64,000 bases of DNA from NCBI RefSeq assembly GCF_041379045.1, contig NZ_CP166871.1:62001-126000 (forward strand). The letters run 5' to 3'. A program made the position numbers and the translations under genes. The DNA comes from Thalassotalea ponticola (GTDB lineage: Bacteria > Pseudomonadota > Gammaproteobacteria > Enterobacterales > Alteromonadaceae). Positions 19,189 to 28,569 of this stretch are shown here, piece by piece. Under the pieces are notes generated by a model, which saw only the letters and a list, made by a program, of their open reading frames with translations, was not told where the DNA came from and searched no databases. Each line of letters opens with the position of its first letter. The stretch's first letter is position 1.

Positions 19189-20946
19189 ATGTCAGCTCTT
19201 GTTTCTGTGGTTATTTTTCTTACTGCAGCCGTGATTGCGGTACCAATTTTTACGCGCTTAAAAATGGGCGCTATTTTAGGTTATTTATGTGCCGGTTTGG
19301 TCATCGGTCCATCGATACTTGGCTTGATTAACGATCCGGCGGATATTCTCCACTTCGCTGAACTTGGCGTGGTGTTTTTACTGTTCATTATCGGTCTTGA
19401 ATTAGAGCCAGACAAGCTGTTGCGCATGCGCAATAAAATCCTGTTTATCGGTGGTGGGCAGTTACTACTCTGTGCGGCGGTGCTATTTGCCATATTGACG
19501 GCCTTCAACTTTAGTTGGAAAGTGGCCTTGGTCATTAGTTTGGCTCTTGCCTTATCATCAACTGCGTTTGCTATTGGCATGATGCAAGAAAAGCGTATTT
19601 TGGCGACGCCATTGGGACAAAAAGGCCTGTCGATATTGCTCATGCAAGACATAGCCGTGATTCCTATTTTATTACTGGTGACAACGTTATCGGGCGCTAG
19701 TGCAAGCCAAGGAGCACCTTGGTGGATAGGCATTTTAGCCATTTTTGGCGTGCTGTTCAGTGGCCGCTACTTACTCAATCCGTTTTTGACGTTGGTATCG
19801 CGCAACGGCAGTGCCGAAGTGATTACCGCATCGGCTCTATTGATTGTTATCGCCACCGCACTGGCGATGCATGTCGCCGGCTTATCTATGGGCCTCGGTG
19901 CATTTTTGGCCGGGGTTTTACTGGCCAATTCTAGCTTTCGCCATCAGCTCGAAGTAGAGATAGCACCGTTTAAAGGTTTACTGCTGGGCTTGTTTTTTAT
20001 CGCAATCGGCATGAATATGGATTTATCGCTGTTTGCCTATAATCCGTATTTGGTGCCGCTTGCATGCGCATTAGTAGCTATTAAAGCCTTTATTATCTAT
20101 TGGCTTGTGCGCGGCAAAAATGCACCGGGTACCCACCCCATTCGTCTGGCGTTGATGCTGTCACAAGGCGGGGAGTTCGCGTTTGTTATTTTTAGTGTTG
20201 GCCTTGCCGATGGTTTACTTCCCAAAGCGATCGCCGATCAAGCGACCTTAGTTGTCGGTCTTTCGATGGCGCTGACCTCGCCTTTGGTCATGTGGTATGA
20301 ATATTTGCAGCGCAAAAAGCACCTGCCGCCAGCGTATGATGAAGAAAGAGAAGAAAAGGAGCCCGAAGTTATCATTGCTGGTTTTGGTCGATTTGGGCAA
20401 ATAGCAGGTCGAATTTTATCTGCCAACCACATACCGTTCACCGCTCTTGATAACAACGCTGAACACATTGAATTCGTCAAACAGTTTGGCAATAAAGTGT
20501 TTTATGGTGATGCGACCAACTTAAAGTTATTAAAAGCAGCGGGTGTTGAACACGCCCGCATTATGTTTATTGCCGCAGATTCGGACAAACACGGTTTGGC
20601 GATAGCTAAGGTGGTCAAAGAGCACTACCCTCACATAAAAATCATTGCCCGAGCGCGCAGTCGATTGAGTGTATTACAGTTTCGCGACCTCGGTGTTTAT
20701 AGCAGTGTTCGGGAAATGTTCGATAGCTCGTTATTTGCGGCAAAACTATTGTTACAAGAATACGGTTTTGATGAAGCGCGAGCTGAAAATTTAGTGCAAG
20801 TTTTTAAAATGCACGACGAAGAGTTGCTCGACAAGGCCTATCACAAACAGCGCTATGACTTAGAAGAAGTGATTAAAATTTCAAATCACGGTCGAGCCGA
20901 ACTCGAAGACCTATTTAACAATGATCAGGGCACAGAGGCGAAGTAA
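19189..20946 (+). CDS. KefB/KefC-like cation:proton antiporter (CPA2) with RCK domain
   Basis: Inner-membrane K+ or Na+/H+ antiporter. Residues 1-380 hold about 12 hydrophobic helices with FLLFIIGLELEP near 65 and SQGGEFAFVIF near 325, typical of CPA2 proteins. Residues about 390-505 form a TrkA-N/RCK nucleotide-binding domain with VIIAGFGRFGQIAGRIL. The total of 585 aa is close to KefB/KefC. No KefF/KefG-type ancillary gene is adjacent, so glutathione gating is not assured. The DUF523 gene starts 5 bp after its stop and is probably co-transcribed. Confidence 0.88.
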   Translation: MSALVSVVIFLTAAVIAVPIFTRLKMGAILGYLCAGLVIGPSILGLINDPADILHFAELGVVFLLFIIGLELEPDKLLRMRNKILFIGGGQLLLCAAVLFAILTAFNFSWKVALVISLALALSSTAFAIGMMQEKRILATPLGQKGLSILLMQDIAVIPILLLVTTLSGASASQGAPWWIGILAIFGVLFSGRYLLNPFLTLVSRNGSAEVITASALLIVIATALAMHVAGLSMGLGAFLAGVLLANSSFRHQLEVEIAPFKGLLLGLFFIAIGMNMDLSLFAYNPYLVPLACALVAIKAFIIYWLVRGKNAPGTHPIRLALMLSQGGEFAFVIFSVGLADGLLPKAIADQATLVVGLSMALTSPLVMWYEYLQRKKHLPPAYDEEREEKEPEVIIAGFGRFGQIAGRILSANHIPFTALDNNAEHIEFVKQFGNKVFYGDATNLKLLKAAGVEHARIMFIAADSDKHGLAIAKVVKEHYPHIKIIARARSRLSVLQFRDLGVYSSVREMFDSSLFAAKLLLQEYGFDEARAENLVQVFKMHDEELLDKAYHKQRYDLEEVIKISNHGRAELEDLFNNDQGTEAK

Positions 20947-20951
20947 TCCCC

Positions 20952-21410
20952 GTGGTAAAAGAGCGCATTTTAATCAGCAGCTGCCTTTTGGGTAATCCGG
21001 TTCGCTACGATGGCAAAAGCAAGGCCATAATGCATCCACAAATAAGGCTTTGGCAACAACAACATCGCTTGTTGGTGATCTGTCCTGAACAGGCAGGAGG
21101 GTTACCTACCCCGCGGCCGCGTGCTGAACAACGCGGTGACGTGGTGATCACCGAATATGGAGAGGATGTCACTCAGGCGTTCAAACGCGGCGCCGAGGCG
21201 GCACTTGCGCTATGCCAACAACACAACATACGTTATGCTTTGCTAAAAGAATTTAGCCCGTCATGTGGGTCACAAAAAATCAACGATGGCAGCTTCAGCC
21301 AACGGCGCATCCCCGGTATGGGAGAAACCGCTAAGCTTTTGCATGCCCACGGTATTAATGTTTACAGTGAACTGACACTGACCGAGTTAATCAGTGTCAT
21401 CGACCAATAA
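20952..21410 (+). CDS. DUF523 family protein
   Basis: Cytosolic protein of 152 aa in the DUF523 (YbbK-like) family; its biochemical role is not established. The N-terminus has ISSCLLGNPVRYDG and the middle has CPEQAGGLPTPR and LKEFSPSCGS, all conserved family segments with cysteines that could bind metal. The start is GTG 20952, five bases after the antiporter stop. The next gene begins 2 bp after its stop, so the three genes form a tight operon. Confidence 0.85.
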   Translation: MVKERILISSCLLGNPVRYDGKSKAIMHPQIRLWQQQHRLLVICPEQAGGLPTPRPRAEQRGDVVITEYGEDVTQAFKRGAEAALALCQQHNIRYALLKEFSPSCGSQKINDGSFSQRRIPGMGETAKLLHAHGINVYSELTLTELISVIDQ

Positions 21411-21412
21411 TA

Positions 21413-23188
21413 ATGAGAAAAATGATGAAACCTGTTCGAACCGGCTTATTGTTAATGATAAGTTTCTTGCTATCTGCCTGTGCGCACTTAGACACGGCCA
21501 CTCAACCAACAGCGGCTGATCGATTAGCTCAATTAATTGAAAAAGAGCAAGATTTTCGCGATCGTAAAAATCCATTTAACAAAGAAAATAAGATTTTATA
21601 TTACGATCTCTCACCTGAAACCCTCGCTGAGCAACATCAAAGTTTGTCGCGCATATACCAACAATTGATGCAAATCGATGTATCCGAATTATCGGTTGAA
21701 GAGCAAATTAATCACGCTATATTGGCCTATCGAATTAAAAACGATATCGATTCCTATGATAATTTTGATCATTATTTACCGATCACCTCTGAGGCGGGGT
21801 TTCATGCGTATTTGACCTTTATGATCTCCAGTTCAAGCTTTAATACAGCTGAGGACTATCAATTGTATATCGATCGATTAAATGCGTTACCGAAATATTT
21901 TGATCAGCAAATTTATTGGATGCGCCAAGGGTTAGCCACGGGAATGACGCAACCACAGGTTGTACTGCAAGGTTTTGAACAGTCGATTGAAGCTTTCATT
22001 GTCGACGATGCCAAAGACAGTGAATTCTACCAGCCGTTTAACCGTTTCCCCGCTCATATTGATGAGGCGACGCAAGCTCTGTTAAAGCAACAAGCGCAGC
22101 GGGTCATCACTCAGGCGGTGGTTGGTTCGTATCAAGTGTTCTACGACTTTATGGTCAACGAGTATATCCCTGGAGCAAGGCAGACCATAGCCGCTAAGGA
22201 CTGGCCTAATGGTGAGGCGATTTACCTCAACCGAGTTAAGCACTACACCACCTTGGACTTAACCGTTGATGAGATTCACCAAATTGGCTTGGATGAGGTG
22301 GCGCGTATTCGAGCTGAGATGGATGCTATCATTGACGAGGTTGGCTTTACCGGCAGCTTTGCTGAATTCGTGCAGTTCTTGCGCACCGACCCACAGTTTT
22401 ACGCAACAACGCCGGAGCAATTATTGAAAGAGGCATCTTATATTGCCAAGCAAATGGATGCTAAATTACCGAGTTTATTCAAGACATTACCGCGCACGCC
22501 TTATGGCGTTATCGAGGTGCCCGCATCAATAGCGCCGAAATACACCACCGGGCGTTATTCAGGGCCTAGCCGAGACGATCAAGCAGGCAATTATTGGGTA
22601 AACACCTATGCTTTGGATAGACGTCCACTGTACGTACTCGAAGCACTTACCTTGCACGAAGCGGTACCTGGGCATCACTTACAAGGCTCTATCGCGCGAG
22701 AGATGGAAAATGTTCCGAAGTTTCGTCGACAAACTTATATATCGGCCTTTGGCGAAGGTTGGGGCTTGTACAGCGAATACCTTGGTATTGAGGCGGGTTT
22801 TTATCAAGACCCTTACTCTGACTTTGGTCGTTTAACTTACGAAATGTGGCGAGCAGTGCGCTTGGTTGTCGATACGGGCATACACATGAAAGGCTGGACC
22901 CGTCAACAGGCGATGGATTACCTAGCCAATAATTCAGCATTGTCATTACACAATGTGAAAACTGAAATTGATCGTTACATAAGCTGGCCAGCTCAAGCAT
23001 TATCCTACAAGTTAGGGGAAATCAAAATTAAGGCACTGCGCAACAAAGCGGAAAAGGCCTTGGCTGAAGATTTTGATTTGCGCGAGTTCCACGACAAGGT
23101 GCTAGAAAATGGCTCAATCGGCTTAACGTTGTTAGAACAACGCATAGATGCCTATATCAATGAGACATTGGCGGCAAAAAAACGCTAG
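21413..23188 (+). CDS. DUF885 family lipoprotein, probable zinc peptidase
   Basis: Envelope lipoprotein of 591 aa. The signal peptide MISFLLSAC ends in lipobox LSAC at about residue 22. The DUF885 domain fills the rest and carries HEAVPGHH near residue 414, a zinc-ligand motif of the HExxH kind modified by Pro-Gly, followed by FGEGWGLYSEYLG near 445, where the downstream Glu could be the third ligand. A metallopeptidase role is inferred from the motif. Start ATG 21413 lies 2 bp after the DUF523 stop; a second ATG 12 bases on is also possible. Confidence 0.87.
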   Translation: MRKMMKPVRTGLLLMISFLLSACAHLDTATQPTAADRLAQLIEKEQDFRDRKNPFNKENKILYYDLSPETLAEQHQSLSRIYQQLMQIDVSELSVEEQINHAILAYRIKNDIDSYDNFDHYLPITSEAGFHAYLTFMISSSSFNTAEDYQLYIDRLNALPKYFDQQIYWMRQGLATGMTQPQVVLQGFEQSIEAFIVDDAKDSEFYQPFNRFPAHIDEATQALLKQQAQRVITQAVVGSYQVFYDFMVNEYIPGARQTIAAKDWPNGEAIYLNRVKHYTTLDLTVDEIHQIGLDEVARIRAEMDAIIDEVGFTGSFAEFVQFLRTDPQFYATTPEQLLKEASYIAKQMDAKLPSLFKTLPRTPYGVIEVPASIAPKYTTGRYSGPSRDDQAGNYWVNTYALDRRPLYVLEALTLHEAVPGHHLQGSIAREMENVPKFRRQTYISAFGEGWGLYSEYLGIEAGFYQDPYSDFGRLTYEMWRAVRLVVDTGIHMKGWTRQQAMDYLANNSALSLHNVKTEIDRYISWPAQALSYKLGEIKIKALRNKAEKALAEDFDLREFHDKVLENGSIGLTLLEQRIDAYINETLAAKKR

Positions 23189-23226
23189 GGTCTGTTGCTG
23201 TTGTGTGGCGTCTCGATAACTCAATG

Positions 23227-23253
23227 ACCCGCTGTGTGTCCGGTGCAGCGGGT
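23227..23253 (+). terminator. hairpin after the DUF885 gene
   Basis: ACCCGCTG and CAGCGGGT form an 8-bp stem with an 11-base loop, 38 bp after the DUF885 stop. No T-run follows, so termination strength is doubtful. Confidence 0.4.
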
Positions 23254-23557
23254 TGCTACTTGAGCTCGGCTTGTGGTTTAACGGGATATGCTAAATCGCC
23301 TTGTCAGACGAAGCTTACTTGCCTGCAACTCAAGCTCTAACAAAGCGACTCGCTGCGATTAGTTGACAGAACACGCGATTGATTAGAGTAAGAGTTTAGA
23401 CCAAGAATTTACAGCAAGGATGTTGAAATCATTGTGGAATAAATACTGATATTTGGTAATGGGTGTATCGACGCGGTGGAAAAAAGTAGAAGGCAAGGCA
23501 CGCAAAGATACGATCAATAACAACTAAACGTACTAAGTAAGGTAAGCCCCCACTATA

Positions 23558-23660
23558 CCTTAGTCGGCAGTCCCGCTATCATCATCATTTACTGAAACAG
23601 TATTTGACCTAAGACCGGAAACTTTGCGTCCCTAACTTTCGTCAGGTTTGCCTTGGACGA
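23558..23660 (-). ncRNA. c-di-GMP-I (GEMM) riboswitch aptamer without an obvious target gene
   Basis: Minus-strand RNA reads GGCAAACC, a TGAC-GAAA-GTTA hairpin with GNRA-type loop, GGGACGCAAAG, TCCGGTCTT, a second hairpin region, then ATAGCGGGACTGCCGACTAA. These blocks match the class I cyclic di-GMP aptamer (for example Vibrio Vc2) in order and spacing: the GAAA tetraloop of P2, the GGACGCAAAG junction and the AGCGGG/CCGA end. A 7-bp hairpin TAAGGTA/TACCTTA (23562-23538) overlaps the 3' side and could be the expression platform. Downstream on this strand lies only a 44-codon frame with a TTG start (23517-23383), then the antisense 3' end of the DUF885 gene. The rest of 23254-23789 shows no gene. 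Confidence 0.85.
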
Positions 23661-23684
23661 GCTAAGCAAGTAGCCCTAGGAAAG

Positions 23685-23712
23685 ATTATAGTCAAAACTT
23701 TAAGTGTGTAAA
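23685..23712 (-). promoter_or_regulatory. sigma-70 promoter driving the riboswitch
   Basis: On the minus strand TTTACA (23712-23707), a 16-base spacer and TATAAT (23690-23685) form a near-consensus promoter. Transcription would begin near 23678, about 20 bases before the aptamer. Confidence 0.7.
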
Positions 23713-23789
23713 ATAAAAAGTTAAAAAAATTTATAAAAAAGTGAAATAATTATCAAAAACCAATAAATATAAGGGTTTAAATCACCAAT

Positions 23790-24647
23790 ATGAGTAAAAT
23801 TTTAAATCAATTACTCGGCTTATTAACGCTAGAGCCACTCGATGACAACTTGTTTATAGGCCAAAGTCAAGATTTAGGCTTTCCTGCTCTGTTTGGCGGT
23901 CAAGTCATAGGCCAAGCGTTATCAGCGGCCAAACAAACCGTTGAGCCGCACCGCTCACTACACTCATTTCACTGCTATTTTTTACTACCTGGCGATGCAA
24001 AAAAAGCGGTAACCTATCTGGTTGACATCACTCGCGATGGCAAAAGCTTTTCGACACGGCGAGTCCAGGCGATGCAAGGCGGCAAGGTAATTTTCAACCT
24101 TATGGCCTCCTTTCAGTTGGGCGAGCAAGGCTTTGAACATCAAGACCCAATGCCCGACGTCCCTGGGCCCGACAACCTTGCCAGCATGCACGACTTGCAC
24201 TTAAAGTATAAGCCCTATATACCAGAGGCTATGCATGCAACAATTTTTGCTGAGCGACCGATTGAATTTCGGCCGGTGAAAGAGTACGACTGGCTAAATC
24301 CGCAAAAATCTGAACCGCGCAATCAAGTGTGGATGAGAGTAAAAGGTGTGATGCCTGATGATTTGCGCATTCACAAATACCTGCTCGCTTATGCATCTGA
24401 TTACAACTTTTTACCCACCGCTATGCACCCGCATGGACAGAGTGTTTGGGCGGCTAACTTTCAATTGGCGACGATAGATCACGCAATGTGGTTTCACCGA
24501 GATTTTCGCTTTGACGATTGGTTGCTTTACGACATGGATAGCCCATCGGCAAGCGGTGGCAGGGGGTTAGTGCGCGGTAAAATATTTAATGAGCAAGGTC
24601 AATTGGTGGCCTCAACGGTACAAGAAGGCGTAATTCGCCAGCGCTGA
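23790..24647 (+). CDS. tesB: acyl-CoA thioesterase II
   Basis: Hydrolyses medium- and long-chain acyl-CoA in the cytosol. The 285-aa chain is a double hotdog protein: the first hotdog has FGGQVIGQALSAA and LHSFHCYFLLPGD near residues 30-70, and the second has LAYASDYNFLPTAMHPHG, with the catalytic Asp, and ends STVQEGVIRQ with the conserved Gln. Length and motifs match E. coli TesB. It stands alone, divergent from the riboswitch promoter and convergent with the channel gene. Confidence 0.94.
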   Translation: MSKILNQLLGLLTLEPLDDNLFIGQSQDLGFPALFGGQVIGQALSAAKQTVEPHRSLHSFHCYFLLPGDAKKAVTYLVDITRDGKSFSTRRVQAMQGGKVIFNLMASFQLGEQGFEHQDPMPDVPGPDNLASMHDLHLKYKPYIPEAMHATIFAERPIEFRPVKEYDWLNPQKSEPRNQVWMRVKGVMPDDLRIHKYLLAYASDYNFLPTAMHPHGQSVWAANFQLATIDHAMWFHRDFRFDDWLLYDMDSPSASGGRGLVRGKIFNEQGQLVASTVQEGVIRQR

Positions 24648-24740
24648 TAACGATTCACTCAAGCCAGTATTGATTGCCAAACGCACAGATAACCCGTACT
24701 TTGAGGCTTCTGTGCGGTTGTGTTAACAACTTGGTGTTAG

Positions 24741-25988
24741 TTATTGCGACCTTGACACTTGCCAGTCATAACCGGTTGGTTGTTGGAAGATACGCAACTC
24801 AAACAGGGGGGCGATGGCAAACAAATGGTCAAAGATGTCGGCCTGCAAGTACTCGTAATTCTCCCATGCGATATCATTAGAGAAGCAATAGAGCTCTAAG
24901 GCTACACCTAACTCTGTTGGTTCCAGCTGGCGCACCATACACGTCATCTCTTTGTGAACTTTAGGGTGATGGCGCAGATATTCGAGGATATAGGCGCGAA
25001 ACGTGCCGATATTGGTCAAGCGTCGACTGTTGGGATTACTGATGTCGTCAATGCCCTTTTGTTGATGATATTCGCTTATTTCGTGTTGCTTTAAGTTGAT
25101 ATATTGATTGAGAAATTCAAATTGACTGAGCTTGTCGAGAAGTTCGTCAGAGCAAAATTTGACGCTGGTCATATCAAAGCGGATACTGCGCTTAATGCGT
25201 CGGCCACCCGATTTTGTCATACCGCGCCAGTTTTTAAATGACTCACTGATCAGTGCATAAGTTGGCACTGTGGTGATGGTGTTATCCCAGTTTCGCACCT
25301 TGACCGTATTTAGCGCGATTTCCAATACATCGCCATCGGCACCGTATTGCGGCATCGAAATCCAATCGCCTGGGGCGACCATGCGGTTGGCTGAAATTTG
25401 AATACTGGCCACCAACCCCTTAATGGTATCTTGGAAAATCAACAATAACACGGCCGTCAACGCACCCAAACCACTTAACAGGATGACAGGTGATTTTTCT
25501 ATGGCAATAGACACCGCTAAGATGATAGCGACTAAGTAAATTGCGAGTTTTAACAATTGAATTGTCGCATTGAGCGGCAGGTATTTGTTTTTACTTTTTT
25601 CCTCAAACAGGCTGTTTATCACATTGAGTATCGCACTCAGGCAGCGGGCGACTTGAATCGCGATCAACACCTTGATAAACAAATTGACACTGCTCATTAG
25701 GTATTGGTAGCGACCGATAAAAAACGGACTAGCACCAAGCATAATTACCATAGGGACCAACCAAGCAAACCGGTTGAATACTTGATGCTCAACGAGTAAG
25801 TCGTCCCATTCATTACGGGTTTTACTGACTAGTCGATGCACTAATGCCAACACTTGGTTACGGGCAATATAAAAACTTAGCCAGCATACGATAAAGAGCA
25901 TGATTAGGCTAATTGCCGCAGCGACATGTGGTATAAATTCAGCGCTTAATGGGGTGTAGGACAACCACAATTGAAGAAGTTCAGACAT
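24741..25988 (-). CDS. ybdG: MscS-family mechanosensitive channel, YbdG-like
   Basis: Inner-membrane channel that opens under osmotic downshock. The 415-residue chain has four or five hydrophobic helices in residues 15-190. The pore-lining and beta-domain region follows with FQDTIKGLVASIQISANRMVAPGDWI near 185-212, then VLEIALNTVKVRNWDNTITTVPT and a cytosolic C-terminal domain. Length and NRMVAPGDWI match YbdG (miniconductance channel) more closely than short MscS. It is a single gene, convergent with tesB. Confidence 0.86.
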   Translation of the reverse strand: MSELLQLWLSYTPLSAEFIPHVAAAISLIMLFIVCWLSFYIARNQVLALVHRLVSKTRNEWDDLLVEHQVFNRFAWLVPMVIMLGASPFFIGRYQYLMSSVNLFIKVLIAIQVARCLSAILNVINSLFEEKSKNKYLPLNATIQLLKLAIYLVAIILAVSIAIEKSPVILLSGLGALTAVLLLIFQDTIKGLVASIQISANRMVAPGDWISMPQYGADGDVLEIALNTVKVRNWDNTITTVPTYALISESFKNWRGMTKSGGRRIKRSIRFDMTSVKFCSDELLDKLSQFEFLNQYINLKQHEISEYHQQKGIDDISNPNSRRLTNIGTFRAYILEYLRHHPKVHKEMTCMVRQLEPTELGVALELYCFSNDIAWENYEYLQADIFDHLFAIAPLFELRIFQQPTGYDWQVSRSQ

Positions 25989-26188
25989 AGGATAATTTAT
26001 TAAAAGTCAATTTGTTACTAGGTTAACCTTGTCATTTGCAAACGGCAATAGCAGATCTGTTTCAACTGATAGCAAGTTACAGTTATTGGCGTTTTTTAGC
26101 GTCTTGCAACAGCAAAATTCAGTTGCCAAATGAGCGACTTTCTGGTTTGTTAGAACAATAGCTTAAAATCTAGTACAAGGGGACGACA

Positions 26189-27298
26189 GTGAAAATAAAA
26201 CGAGTGGTTGTCAAAGTTGGCAGTGCGTTAATAGCTCCCCAAGGTCAACAAGATTCGCACTCAGCCATGCTGGAAATCGCTCAGTTTATCAATCAACTAG
26301 TAGAGCAAAATACAGCGGTGGTGTTGGTGTCATCTGGTGCGGTAGCCACTGGTAAAGAGCACATTGCCCATGGTAGTGCTAACCCGTCGATTATCGCTAA
26401 ACAAGCGATGGCCTCTATTGGTCAAACCCGACTGATGAGTAAGTGGCAGTCACTGTTAACACCCGTGTGTTCACAGTTATTGATCACCCATGGTGACATT
26501 AAAGATCGACGTCGTTATATCAATATAAAAAACACCCTGCGGCTATTGCTAGCCAACCATGTATTACCCATAGTCAATGAGAATGATACCGTTGCAACCG
26601 AAGAGCTAAAGGTCGGTGATAACGATAATTTAGCTGCACTTGTTGCGGTGCTATGTGATGCAGATGCGTTGTTGATTTTAAGTGATGTCAACGGTGTCTA
26701 TGACGCCGATCCGCGTGATAATGCTCAAGCTGCACTGATACCGCGTATTGAGGTAATCGACGATCGCATTCGAGCAATGGCATGCGGAACCCGCAACAAC
26801 ATTGCCACCGGCGGAATGCAAACCAAAATCGAAGCGGCACAAAAGGCCTGTGATAACGGTATCGATACCTTTATTTGTGGTGGCAACGATATCAGGGCTC
26901 TACAGGCGTTTTTACGCGGCGAAAATCCAGGTAGTCACTTTGTGGCGCAAAAGACGCGGCAAAAAGCGAAGAAACATTGGCTCAAATACAGTCACAAAAG
27001 CAATGCGTCGATTGAAGTGGATAGCGGTGCCGCTCAGGCGCTAGGCAAAGACGGCGCGTCGTTGCTGGCTTCCGGTATTGTCCGGGTAACTGGGCACTTT
27101 AGCAAAGGGGAAGTTGTTGCCGTGCAAGGCTGTGATGATGCGCACCTCCTAGCAAAAGGTGCGGTGCAATACTCCAGTGATGAGTTACAGCGCATCAAGG
27201 GTAAAAACAGTCGGCAAATCGCTCAGCTATTGGGCTACTGTCCATCGACAGAAGTGATCCACCGCGATGACTTGGTGTTGTTAAACGCCGATAATTAG
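26189..27298 (+). CDS. proB: glutamate 5-kinase
   Basis: First step of proline synthesis: ATP-dependent phosphorylation of glutamate. The 369-aa protein has an amino-acid kinase domain (residues 1-255) with VVKVGSALI, SSGAVATGK, and NENDTVATEELKVGDNDNLAALVA around 130-155, followed by a PUA domain from about 275. This is the standard two-domain form. proA is not next to it; the neighbour is an asparaginase gene on the other strand. Upstream 25989-26188 contains only promoter sequence. Confidence 0.95.
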   Translation: MKIKRVVVKVGSALIAPQGQQDSHSAMLEIAQFINQLVEQNTAVVLVSSGAVATGKEHIAHGSANPSIIAKQAMASIGQTRLMSKWQSLLTPVCSQLLITHGDIKDRRRYINIKNTLRLLLANHVLPIVNENDTVATEELKVGDNDNLAALVAVLCDADALLILSDVNGVYDADPRDNAQAALIPRIEVIDDRIRAMACGTRNNIATGGMQTKIEAAQKACDNGIDTFICGGNDIRALQAFLRGENPGSHFVAQKTRQKAKKHWLKYSHKSNASIEVDSGAAQALGKDGASLLASGIVRVTGHFSKGEVVAVQGCDDAHLLAKGAVQYSSDELQRIKGKNSRQIAQLLGYCPSTEVIHRDDLVLLNADN

Positions 27299-27323
27299 CT
27301 ATATCTCGGTGTTTTTAATCGCA

Positions 27324-27347
27324 GTCAATCACCAGTCAGTGATTGAC
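27324..27347. terminator. stem-loop between convergent proB and asparaginase genes
   Basis: GTCAATCAC and GTGATTGAC form a perfect 9-bp stem with a 6-base loop, 26 bp after proB. Neither strand has a T-run at the right side, so it may be a weak or Rho-assisted bidirectional stop. Confidence 0.4.
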
Positions 27348-27375
27348 ATACCCCGTTGTGTTTGTGATCGACCAG

Positions 27376-28449
27376 CTAGTGGCCACTCATTTCGCCACAT
27401 ATTGCTGTGCCGAGAATTTTTAACAATTGTCCTTTTCGGTTGTCAGATCCCAGCGCCCACATCAGTTTGGTCACTGCGGCTTCCGGCGTCATGTCTCGAC
27501 CGTCAATAATGTCGTCACTGCGCAAGTTTTTTCCGGCGGCATAACGCATGATATCAAGGCTACCATTGTAGACATCGGTAACAATCACCGCGCATTTGAA
27601 GCGGTTGTTGGTGCTTTGTTTGGCTTTGGCAACCACCTCCGCTAAATTAAAGGCACTCGGTGCGGTGCCGCTACCAAAGACACGTACTACTAGGCCTTCG
27701 ATATCACTGCCTTCAATGATCTTCAGTAACATATCGCCAGTAAAGCCCGGGCTTAAATTAATACTTAAGACTTTATCGCTAAAGCCCAGTGAATCGCGGC
27801 TAAGCGTTGGATACGAACTCGGAGGGCGACGCAATTGTTCAGCGAAAATGGTTGGTTCAGGGAACAGCTCGCCGAGTATCTGGGCATTGGGTGTGCTAAA
27901 GCCTATGGCTGAGCGCGTGCTTGATTTACGCGAGCGGTTACCGCGCATCAGTTTACCGGCAAAGCAGATCATCACCTCGGTTAACTCAGGTAATGAGTTA
28001 CCCGCTTGGTCGGCAACAAATAGCGCCAAGCGCAAATTTTGTAGACCGTCACTACCCGGCTTGCTCAGAGGCACTTGTGCCCCAGTAATAACCACTGGCT
28101 TGCTGTTTTGGGCTAGCGCAAACGACAGCGCAGAGGCGGTATAACTCATGGTATCGGTGCCGTGCAAGATCACAAAGCCGTCGTACAGGTCATTCTCGCG
28201 AATGATCATATCGGCTATCGCATCGTAATGCATCGGCCCTACTTCACTTGAGTCACTGGTGCCTATAACCTCACCATCGGCTAACTGCAATGGCTTTACA
28301 TCAATAATTGAGACTAAGTCACTGGTTAAGTCTTTGATCAGATCAACCAGTATTTCGCCACGAGAGGCCTTTAGTTCACCGCTGGGTTGGGCCGCCATGG
28401 TGATGGTGCCACCGGTATTAATAACGAGTATTTTACTGCTGCGCGTCAT
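27376..28449 (-). CDS. asparaginase
   Basis: Hydrolyses L-asparagine to aspartate and ammonia. The 357-residue chain contains both threonine motifs: INTGGTITM near residues 10-18 and ILHGTDTMSYTA near 93-104, plus PLSKPGSDGLQNL. No signal peptide is visible, which suggests a cytosolic type I enzyme like AnsA, though it is about 20 residues longer than E. coli AnsA. The start at 28449 has no clear ribosome-binding site. It sits downstream of the ilvC terminator and is a separate unit. Confidence 0.88.
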   Translation of the reverse strand: MTRSSKILVINTGGTITMAAQPSGELKASRGEILVDLIKDLTSDLVSIIDVKPLQLADGEVIGTSDSSEVGPMHYDAIADMIIRENDLYDGFVILHGTDTMSYTASALSFALAQNSKPVVITGAQVPLSKPGSDGLQNLRLALFVADQAGNSLPELTEVMICFAGKLMRGNRSRKSSTRSAIGFSTPNAQILGELFPEPTIFAEQLRRPPSSYPTLSRDSLGFSDKVLSINLSPGFTGDMLLKIIEGSDIEGLVVRVFGSGTAPSAFNLAEVVAKAKQSTNNRFKCAVIVTDVYNGSLDIMRYAAGKNLRSDDIIDGRDMTPEAAVTKLMWALGSDNRKGQLLKILGTAICGEMSGH

Positions 28450-28504
28450 GATAATAACTAACTTAACAAAGTTTGCTGCATTGTACGCAATTTTAGCGGT
28501 GACT

Positions 28505-28538
28505 TAAAATAAAAAACGCGGTCGAGTCACCGCGTTTT
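28505..28538 (-). terminator. rho-independent terminator of ilvC
   Basis: On the minus strand AAAACGCGGT and ACCGCGTTTT form a GC-rich stem with a 6-base loop, followed by TTTTTTATTTTAA. It starts about 32 bp after the ilvC stop. Confidence 0.88.
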
Positions 28539-28569
28539 CATCTACAGCCATCGCTTCGAGGCGCACGAC

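Noticed and set aside
23480..23520. second riboswitch-like fragment GGCACGCAAAGATACG on the plus strand
   Set aside because: It repeats ACGCAAAG of the c-di-GMP aptamer core but lacks the GGCAAACC and AGCGGG blocks, so it is not a second aptamer.
27596..28144. 182-codon plus-strand frame
   Set aside because: It is antisense to the asparaginase gene, has no family features and no ribosome-binding site.
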